DNA of 32,124 nt, from assembly GCF_000517265.1 (NCBI RefSeq), contig NZ_AYSJ01000015.1, positions 114,702-146,825 of the forward strand, given 5' to 3'. Below the pieces are notes generated by a model. The model was not told the DNA's origin. It saw nothing but the letters and a program-made list of their open reading frames with translations, and made no database searches. Source of the stretch: Photorhabdus khanii NC19 (lineage in GTDB: Bacteria; Pseudomonadota; Gammaproteobacteria; Enterobacterales; Enterobacteriaceae). The number at the start of each line of letters is the position of its first letter. Within the stretch, counting starts at the first letter, position 1. This document shows, one piece after another, positions 26,697 through 32,124 of the stretch. The translations under genes and the position numbers were made by a program.

Positions 26697-27728
26697 TTAT
26701 TTAGCCATCTTCACATCTGTCACCCATTCGGTAATGAGTGCTTTACGCATATCATTGGCGCCAAATTTATCCATGTCGTAATTGATCAGTTTCAGATCGG
26801 ACAATTTAAGTGCCAGAGGAGACGCTTTTGCCGTGGTGTTGGTCAGGATCTGATAGGCTTTACCTTTCTTCCAGCTCAGTTCTTGTGCTTCTTTGGACAG
26901 CGCCCAGTCAATAAACAGTTTAGCGTTGTCCATATTGCGGGCATTTTTGATGATACTCACACCGCCGATTTCATAACCGGTGCTTTCACATGGTGCGATA
27001 AGTTTCAATGGTGCGCCGTTTTCCACTTCCAGAGAGTAATCATGCAAGAAACCGATGCCGATGGCGGATTCACCACGGGCGGCGTTACGTGCTGGTGCGA
27101 CACCGGATTTGGTGTACTGGGAAATGTTGGCGTTCAGCTTTTTCAGGTAATCAAATGCCTGATCTTTGCCCCATAACTGAACAAAAGTTGCCAGTGCGGT
27201 GTAAGCGGTGCCTGAACTTTGAGGATCAGCGATCTGGATTTCACCTTTATAAATCGGTTTGGTCAGATCTTTCCAGCAGGTTGGAACAGGGATCTTTTTC
27301 TCTTTCAGACGTTCGGTATTGACGCCATAGCCAAGAATTCCGACGTAAACCGCAGAGGTGTAGTTGCCCTTGCGTTTGGCCGGATCACGGAACTGCGGCA
27401 TGATTTGCGCCAGATTAGGGGATTTATAGGGGGCCAGCAGATCCATCTCACCCGCCTGAGAGTGTGGATCCAGCGTGCCGCCGTACCAGACGTCAGCTTG
27501 TGGATTGCGTTTTTCCGCTTCAATTTTTGCCAGAGTACTGCCTGAACCGTTACGGACAAAGGTGGTTTTCACATTATATTTTTCACCGAATGCTCTGGTT
27601 TCGGCTTCACACAAGGCGTTAGTCGCACTGCAATAAACGATCAAGCGGCCGGCGGCCTGAGCACTGTGGGTAAATGCAGCAACGACCAGACCTGCTGCGA
27701 TAAGTGTAGAGAGAGATTTCAGTTTCAT
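26697..27728 (-). CDS. afuA: Periplasmic sugar-phosphate-binding protein, AfuA-like
   Basis: A 343-residue secreted protein. It has a Sec signal peptide (MKLKSLSTLIAAGLVVAAFT, cleavage probably after HSAQA, residue 25). The mature start GRLIVYCSATNALCEAE is typical of AfuA. WYGGTLDPHSQAGE and DPQSSGTAYTAL are the family's ligand-cleft loops. FLHDY (His229–Asp230) and CESTGYE match the region where, from memory, AfuA of Actinobacillus contacts glucose- or fructose-6-phosphate. No Tyr pair of ferric-binding proteins is evident in the usual place. AAAGGAC lies before the ATG, and the gene starts 17 bases after uhpC, so it is co-transcribed with the sensor genes. Older databases call this family 'iron(III)-binding', which I judge misleading here. 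Confidence 0.88.
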   Translation of the reverse strand: MKLKSLSTLIAAGLVVAAFTHSAQAAGRLIVYCSATNALCEAETRAFGEKYNVKTTFVRNGSGSTLAKIEAEKRNPQADVWYGGTLDPHSQAGEMDLLAPYKSPNLAQIMPQFRDPAKRKGNYTSAVYVGILGYGVNTERLKEKKIPVPTCWKDLTKPIYKGEIQIADPQSSGTAYTALATFVQLWGKDQAFDYLKKLNANISQYTKSGVAPARNAARGESAIGIGFLHDYSLEVENGAPLKLIAPCESTGYEIGGVSIIKNARNMDNAKLFIDWALSKEAQELSWKKGKAYQILTNTTAKASPLALKLSDLKLINYDMDKFGANDMRKALITEWVTDVKMAK

Positions 27729-27745
27729 TATTTTGTCCTTTGTAT

Positions 27746-29077
27746 TCAGAACGTCTTATCATTGGAAAGTAGCGATGCTACCCCTGCCATATGTTCCCTT
27801 TTACTGACGTCTGCCATTAACAGTGGCATCAACAGCAAACCCATCATGGCGGCTGCGATGGTGAGCAGGGCAAACATCCCTGACCAGCCATAGTGTGCAA
27901 CAACCTGACTTAGCGGCCAGCCTGCCATTGCAGCGCCCAGGTAGGCGTACAACCCCAGATAACCAGTGACCGTTCCGGCGGCTTGTTTATGGCAATATTC
28001 TGTTGCCGCCAGCCCAATCAGCATTTGCGGGCCAAATACAAAAAAACCGATACTGAAAAAACAGACGGCCAACAGCGCATAGTGATGAATAGGCATTAGC
28101 CACAATGCGGTGACAGAGATAAACAACCCCAGTGCAAACAGTAAAATCATCGGGGCGCGTTGACCGCGGAACAGTAAATCAGATCCCCAGCCGGAAAAAA
28201 GTGCGCCTGTTAAACCGCCCAGCTCAAACAGCGAGAGTGTTGCGTTAGCACTGAGCAGATTGGCACCATGTGTTTCTGACAGCCACAGATTTCCCCAGTC
28301 ATTAATCGCCATTCTAATGAGGTAGACCAGAATGTAGGAAAGTCCTAATAACCAGATAGTTCTGTTAATCAGAATTGAGTCCCGCAGTATCTGCATCATC
28401 GGCATCGGGGGCGATAACTGTTCGTGCCGAAGCTCCAATGGATCCTGTCGCCAGTGCCCTACGCTGGGTAAACTTTGCTTTTGCGGTATGTCACATAACT
28501 GATGGCAGAGCCAAATACCCAGTAAAATGCCAATAATTCCCGGCATCATCAGCGCTGCTTGCCAGCCGTAAGTCGTCGCCAGAAAAGCTGACAGTATCGG
28601 GATAGTGACACCGACAACATTGATGGAGATATTCCAGCATCCCCACCAGAAACCCCGTTCATTGCGGGAGTACCAGTGTGTCAGTAGCCTGGCGCAGGGC
28701 GGCCATCCCCAACCCTGAAAGAAACCGTTCAGTGTCCAGATAATCAGTAGTGCAGGAAATGATGAACAAAAAGCGAAAATAATGTTCAGCACGCCCGTCA
28801 TCACTAATCCGGCACCCATAAACCCGCGATAGCCGGTGCGATCATGGAATACACCGGAGACAAATTTTGAGCCGCCATAAGCCAAATAAAACAGACTGGT
28901 TATCCAGCCGATATCCCCTTTATCCAGCCCCAGTTCCAACTGCATGACTGGCATAACAAAGTTGAAGCTTTTTCGTGTTAGATAAAATGTGGCATAGCCA
29001 ATAATCATGGAAATCAGCAAACGGCTGCGCCAGTAGCGATAACGTTGTGAAACTTGTTCCTGGCTGGTGGTTTGCAT
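27746..29077 (-). CDS. uhpC: UhpC-like membrane sensor/transporter of the organophosphate:phosphate antiporter family
   Basis: A 443-residue protein with ~12 hydrophobic segments. Marks shared with E. coli UhpC include RYRYWR at the N-terminus, FYLTRKSFN, LFYLAYGGSKFVSG, GFFQGWGWPPCARLLT, INDWGNLW and FGPQMLIG. In E. coli UhpC detects external glucose-6-phosphate and switches on the UhpB kinase. The start at 29077 is chosen because GGAGGAG (29084–29090) lies 6 bases upstream. The in-frame ATG at 29090–29092, five codons earlier, overlaps that site and has no SD of its own. It lies 88 bases after uhpB and 17 before afuA. Placement beside uhpAB favours a receptor role over bulk transport, although uptake through it is not excluded. 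Confidence 0.9.
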   Translation of the reverse strand: MQTTSQEQVSQRYRYWRSRLLISMIIGYATFYLTRKSFNFVMPVMQLELGLDKGDIGWITSLFYLAYGGSKFVSGVFHDRTGYRGFMGAGLVMTGVLNIIFAFCSSFPALLIIWTLNGFFQGWGWPPCARLLTHWYSRNERGFWWGCWNISINVVGVTIPILSAFLATTYGWQAALMMPGIIGILLGIWLCHQLCDIPQKQSLPSVGHWRQDPLELRHEQLSPPMPMMQILRDSILINRTIWLLGLSYILVYLIRMAINDWGNLWLSETHGANLLSANATLSLFELGGLTGALFSGWGSDLLFRGQRAPMILLFALGLFISVTALWLMPIHHYALLAVCFFSIGFFVFGPQMLIGLAATEYCHKQAAGTVTGYLGLYAYLGAAMAGWPLSQVVAHYGWSGMFALLTIAAAMMGLLLMPLLMADVSKREHMAGVASLLSNDKTF

Positions 29078-29083
29078 ATGCGG

Positions 29084-29090
29084 CTCCTCC
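29084..29090 (-). promoter_or_regulatory. Ribosome-binding site that decides the uhpC start
   Basis: GGAGGAG on the - strand, 6 bases before ATG 29077. It overlaps the first codons of a possible longer ORF (ATG 29092). Its strength and spacing make the shorter start much more likely. Confidence 0.75.
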
Positions 29091-29165
29091 ATGAAAAGGG
29101 AATGTAAATAAACATTAATGAAAATGGATGGGATAAGGTTTTAGGTAACTAGGAGTAATTCTTAG

Positions 29166-30710
29166 TTATGCTTGATTTTCATCAGAATTTGTGGGCAGGT
29201 TAACAATTATGCGAGTGCCGTTATCGTTATTTAGTTGCCAGTCTCCCCCTAACGCCCGGATGCGCTCTTCAATCCCCTGGAGGCCAAATCCGCCTTTCCT
29301 TTTATCTTCAGTGATACCGATGCCGTTATCACTGATTCTGAGTTCGACCACATCCCGGCGTTGCCGCAGCGTGATATCGATGCGGGTTGCTTTGGCATGT
29401 TTGTTGATATTGTTCAGTAACTCCTGAACCAAGCGGTAAAGGGTAAAAACCACCGTTTCATTGGCTGGATTTTGGGGAAGCTGATAATTCAACTGGCAAT
29501 CAATCCCCTGCTGCTGAAAAGCAAACTCATTGATTAAATGGTGGAGCGCTTTTTCTAAAGACATCTCTTCCAGCACCGGTGGTCGCAATTGGCGCAATAA
29601 TTGACGGGTGGATTGATGGATTTGTTGGGCAAGATGATTGATTTGCTCTGCGATCATTGCTATTGCCGGGGTGGTGGCAGTGCGTTTTACCAGTGTCGCC
29701 TGAATTTGGATAGCAGTAATATTCTGACCAATTTCGTCATGTAACTCGCGGGCAATACTTTTGCAAATATCTTCTTCTGTGTGAACCAGTTTCTGCATCA
29801 GAATATGGCGGGCGGTTAACTCCTTCTCCAATAATTCACGGTAGCGTTGCAGGTTTTCAGCGAGTTGTTGTTGACGGCTGATGGCTATTCCCAGCCCTAT
29901 TCCTAATAGCGCCTGAATGGTCAGGAACATCTCCAATTCGCGTAAGTCGTTAAAAGCGCCACTGAATTGCCGGGCTGACGTTATCATCAGGCTGCCCAGT
30001 AAAGCCGCCAAGACGCCACCTTGCCAGCCATAACGATAGGCCATAAATACATTGGGAATAAATACCAAAATCACCAAAAGCCTCTCAATTTCTGGTGACA
30101 TAAAGATCTGAGCGCTCAACCCCAGTAAACAGAACAAACAGCACCACATCAGCAGTGAAGTACGTAACTGCGGATCCGGATGGTCAGGTTCCAGCATATT
30201 TCTCAGATGTTGCTGACGCAGATATTCATAGATCAGATAAACAAAAGGCGACAGTAAAACACCGCCGGTCAAAGAGGTAAGAAACAGATGATTGGCACTG
30301 GCAGTCAGAGAAAATCCCAGACAGACAGCCTGTAACACACTATTGGCGGCTACGGCTGCCAGCAAAATAGAGAGCCGTTGCCAATACAAGGTATAGCGCC
30401 ACCAGATCCGCTGTACCATAAAGGTAGGTATCAGGCTGAGAAATGGCGATAGCAGAATAATATTGTTAGTCATAAGCTGCTCGCTATCGAGCCATAGCAA
30501 GATAATAACCTCGGTTGCTAACAGGGTTGGCAGGTAGCGACGTCCCAGTAGAACAAACAGCGCCAGCCGTAACCCTTGTGGCAGCAGCAATGTGGCTTGT
30601 TGCCCATTGTTATTCAGGTAGAAGCTGATGGTCCACAGAGCAAGCCAGCTCAACGAATAAAAAATCAGCAGGAATAGTGATAACAGGCCAAATCGTGATC
30701 CTCCGTTCAT
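29166..30710 (-). CDS. uhpB: UhpB-like sensor histidine kinase
   Basis: A 514-residue inner-membrane kinase. The first ~280 residues hold about eight hydrophobic segments of the MASE1/UhpB type, starting FSLSWLALW-like (SLSWLALWTISFYLNNN) and including MAYRYGWQGG. A coiled stretch then leads into a HisKA_3 dimerisation domain with phospho-acceptor His324 in SIARELHDEIGQNITAI. The ATP-binding domain carries the N-box (LVQELLNNINKHAKA), G1 (ISDNGIGI) and GFGLQGIEERIRALGG. All motifs are intact. It starts in a 4-base ATGA overlap with the end of uhpA, so the two are translationally coupled. By family it phosphorylates UhpA when UhpC binds sugar phosphate. Confidence 0.92.
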   Translation of the reverse strand: MNGGSRFGLLSLFLLIFYSLSWLALWTISFYLNNNGQQATLLLPQGLRLALFVLLGRRYLPTLLATEVIILLWLDSEQLMTNNIILLSPFLSLIPTFMVQRIWWRYTLYWQRLSILLAAVAANSVLQAVCLGFSLTASANHLFLTSLTGGVLLSPFVYLIYEYLRQQHLRNMLEPDHPDPQLRTSLLMWCCLFCLLGLSAQIFMSPEIERLLVILVFIPNVFMAYRYGWQGGVLAALLGSLMITSARQFSGAFNDLRELEMFLTIQALLGIGLGIAISRQQQLAENLQRYRELLEKELTARHILMQKLVHTEEDICKSIARELHDEIGQNITAIQIQATLVKRTATTPAIAMIAEQINHLAQQIHQSTRQLLRQLRPPVLEEMSLEKALHHLINEFAFQQQGIDCQLNYQLPQNPANETVVFTLYRLVQELLNNINKHAKATRIDITLRQRRDVVELRISDNGIGITEDKRKGGFGLQGIEERIRALGGDWQLNNDNGTRIIVNLPTNSDENQA

Positions 30711-31339
30711 ACGTTACCTGTCAGAATCTGATGTTGCAGGGCATAATGAACCAGTTCAATCGTACTCTCGCACTGCAATTTGCCAAGAATATTGGCACGA
30801 TGAACATGAACAGTTTTATGGCTGAGATTAAGTTGTTCTGCGATAGCTTTAACCGTGATGCCATTGATGAGCAGATCAAATATCTCCCGTTCTCTGGGCG
30901 TCAGGGCTTGCAGTGCTTTAACTTCTTGTGGTACCTGACGCAGGGCTTTCAGAGCATCAGCACACAGATAACAACCGCCTTTATGTACGGAACGCACAGC
31001 CTGTACCAACTCTTCAGGGCCACATCGTTTGGTGAGATAACCGCAGGCTCCGGCATCCAACGCGCTTTGTACAAATGCGGTGGTGTCATAAATGCTGAGA
31101 ATAATGGTGCGAAAATCAGGCCGTTTTTGCCGTAACCGGGTGAGCAGGTGCAAACCGCTCTCATCCGGCATAGCGATGTCCATCACCGCCACATCAATCG
31201 GGTTTCTGAGTAAATCCAGCCAGGCTTCGCTGGCACTGGCGTATTGCCCGGCAATTTCAAGATCATGTTCAAGCGTTAGTAATTGGGCAAAGCCGGAACG
31301 GACGACTACATGGTCGTCAATAAGTGCAACTTTAATCAT
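30707..31339 (-). CDS. uhpA: UhpA-like response regulator (NarL/FixJ family)
   Basis: A 210-residue regulator. Its receiver domain has Asp8/Asp9, phospho-acceptor Asp54 (VMDIAMP, the same position as in E. coli UhpA), Ser82 and Lys104 (YLTKR). A C-terminal LuxR-type helix-turn-helix follows (LTPREREIFDLLINGITVKA, then LNLSHKTVHVHRANILGKL). When phosphorylated it should activate transcription of the transport genes. It is the first gene of the six-gene run. A perfect TATAAT lies only 18 bases before its ATG and no good SD is visible, so the leader is short and translation may be weak. Where it binds is not known; see the inverted repeat at 31417–31446. Confidence 0.92.
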   Translation of the reverse strand: MIKVALIDDHVVVRSGFAQLLTLEHDLEIAGQYASASEAWLDLLRNPIDVAVMDIAMPDESGLHLLTRLRQKRPDFRTIILSIYDTTAFVQSALDAGACGYLTKRCGPEELVQAVRSVHKGGCYLCADALKALRQVPQEVKALQALTPREREIFDLLINGITVKAIAEQLNLSHKTVHVHRANILGKLQCESTIELVHYALQHQILTGNV

Positions 31340-31357
31340 AGCTTTTGTTAAGAAGTC

Positions 31358-31363
31358 ATTATA
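31358..31363 (-). promoter_or_regulatory. Candidate -10 box of the uhpABC–afuABC run
   Basis: TATAAT on the - strand, 18 bases before the uhpA ATG. The sequence 17 bases upstream (CACATC) is a poor -35, as expected for an activator-dependent or weak promoter. Confidence 0.4.
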
Positions 31364-31416
31364 AATACAATAAGTTCCATGATGTGCAGGAAAGGCAGGT
31401 TGTGCAAATTAATCAA

Positions 31417-31446
31417 CTAAATCTGCAAGAAAGCTAACAGATTTAG
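31417..31446. promoter_or_regulatory. Inverted repeat upstream of uhpA, possible operator
   Basis: CTAAATCTG (31417–31425) and CAGATTTAG (31438–31446) form a perfect 9-bp inverted repeat with a 12-base gap. It is centred about 70 bases upstream of the candidate -10, the usual distance for an activator site. GCAAATT flanks it on both sides as a direct repeat. No T-run follows on either strand. Binding by UhpA is conjecture. Confidence 0.4.
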
Positions 31447-32124
31447 CAAATTGTAGGGTGATAATTAAGTAGATAAGTGGAAGGGATTTCGGTGAAAGTG
31501 TGAATATGTTCCGGTTTTGGCGTCAGCTTACCTTTTTCAATTTTCACCATTTTCTCTGCACTGACTAACCAGTGCGAGATCTCACCTTTTTAGCATGGGC
31601 AGGCTTTAAACTGTTATTAAAAGTCATGTTTTTAACTTATGGTTTTAATCGGTATAAAGTTTTAACCGTTGTTTTTACCCCTTTTAACGCCTGCTTTTTT
31701 GTTAAGTTTAATCATCATCGGTATTGTGTTTTACGTTTAATCAATGTTAATCATACTTGCTTTTTATCTTCATAAACCAGCCAGTAAATGGCCTGATATC
31801 TAAAAATACCCCTGTCTGTTTTTTCGGATAATTAACGCCTTTTTCAGGGCTTAAATCCTGCTAAACTAACTGTTTTATCCCTTTTTTATTGCGTTAAATC
31901 CGTCCTTGATATAAAAGCTTTAATGCTTGTGTATTTGCATTTTTAAATGATTATGGCAGGTTAGGTAAATGTAAAATAAATGGAATATAGAATAGCTGAT
32001 AAATGAATTAAACATGGCAGGGTAAACGAAATGGGATCGTGATACCATTCATTTGATTGTTCAAAGCACAGTTTTAAATAAAAAGTTTTTTTATTTTTTT
32101 TAAAGTAGATTTATTTTACATTGG

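Larger units (their letters stand above)
31340..32124. other. AT-rich region with no convincing gene
   Basis: 785 bases upstream of uhpA. Beyond the -10 and inverted repeat noted separately, it holds only low-complexity T-rich sequence. TTTTAAC or TTTTAAT occurs four times between 31630 and 31688, and GTTTAATCA occurs at 31706 and 31735. A 67-codon + strand ORF (31572–31775) lacks an SD and looks accidental. I see no tRNA, insertion-sequence end or CRISPR repeat. Confidence 0.6.

Noticed and set aside
26697-27728. Ferric-iron-binding protein
   Set aside because: The sequence follows AfuA (YCSATN, FLHDY, CESTGYE) and sits beside uhpABC-like genes, so sugar phosphate is the better reading.
31400-31590. 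A short - strand open stretch (EISHWLVSAEKMVKIEKGKL…)
   Set aside because: About 50 codons ending at TAA near 31410, with no SD and no family I recognise. It might be a gene relic but cannot be supported.
31572-31775. A 67-codon + strand ORF in the AT-rich right end
   Set aside because: No SD, odd composition (Phe/Val/Leu-rich from T-rich DNA) and no recognisable motif; it is a chance ORF in low-complexity sequence.

Overview
The window looks like a piece of an enterobacterial chromosome of the Photorhabdus/Xenorhabdus kind. This is inferred from moderate to low GC, large non-ribosomal peptide synthetase (NRPS) genes rich in dual epimerisation/condensation domains, and a lumicin/USP-like PAAR–S-pyocin–HNH toxin with several colicin-type immunity genes. 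No 16S or other phylogenetic marker is present, so the genus is an inference.

Region 1 (1–19234, + strand) is a biosynthetic locus for a peptide natural product. It opens with the 3' end of an NRPS gene (A domain C-terminus, then T and thioesterase) that is broken by a one-base frameshift near 393–398. Next comes an ABC exporter of the permease–ATPase type, then two very large NRPS genes. The first encodes (half C)-A-T-C-A-T-C-A-T and the second C-A-T-C-A-T. Three of the four complete C domains carry the extended His motif of dual epimerisation/condensation domains, so a peptide with D residues is expected. One A domain (second protein, first module) has an exact threonine specificity code. 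Neither large protein has a release domain; the only thioesterase is in the broken upstream gene. A strong Rho-independent terminator (19192–19234) closes the locus.

Region 2 (19336–22997, - strand) is a toxin/immunity array. The head gene encodes a 502-residue protein with an N-terminal PAAR domain, a middle S-type-pyocin domain and a C-terminal HNH DNase of the colicin E9 type. It is followed by four different Im2/7/8/9-family immunity genes. Between them lie three headless nuclease tips: two of about 105 codons with no start codon (one also with a nonsense codon) and one compact 57-codon ORF that keeps the whole HNH motif. Two of the cassettes share a 228-bp ungapped near-identical direct repeat. 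The array resembles orphan-tip arrays of other polymorphic toxins: a store of spare nuclease ends with their antidotes.

Region 3 (23363–31446, - strand) holds six genes in one direction: uhpA–uhpB–uhpC-like genes (response regulator, sensor kinase, membrane sensor) followed by afuA–afuB–afuC-like genes (periplasmic binding protein, fused double permease, ATPase). By family knowledge this is a sugar-phosphate sensing and ABC uptake locus in which AfuABC takes the place of the usual UhpT transporter. The last ~785 bp (31340–32124) is AT-rich and shows no convincing gene.
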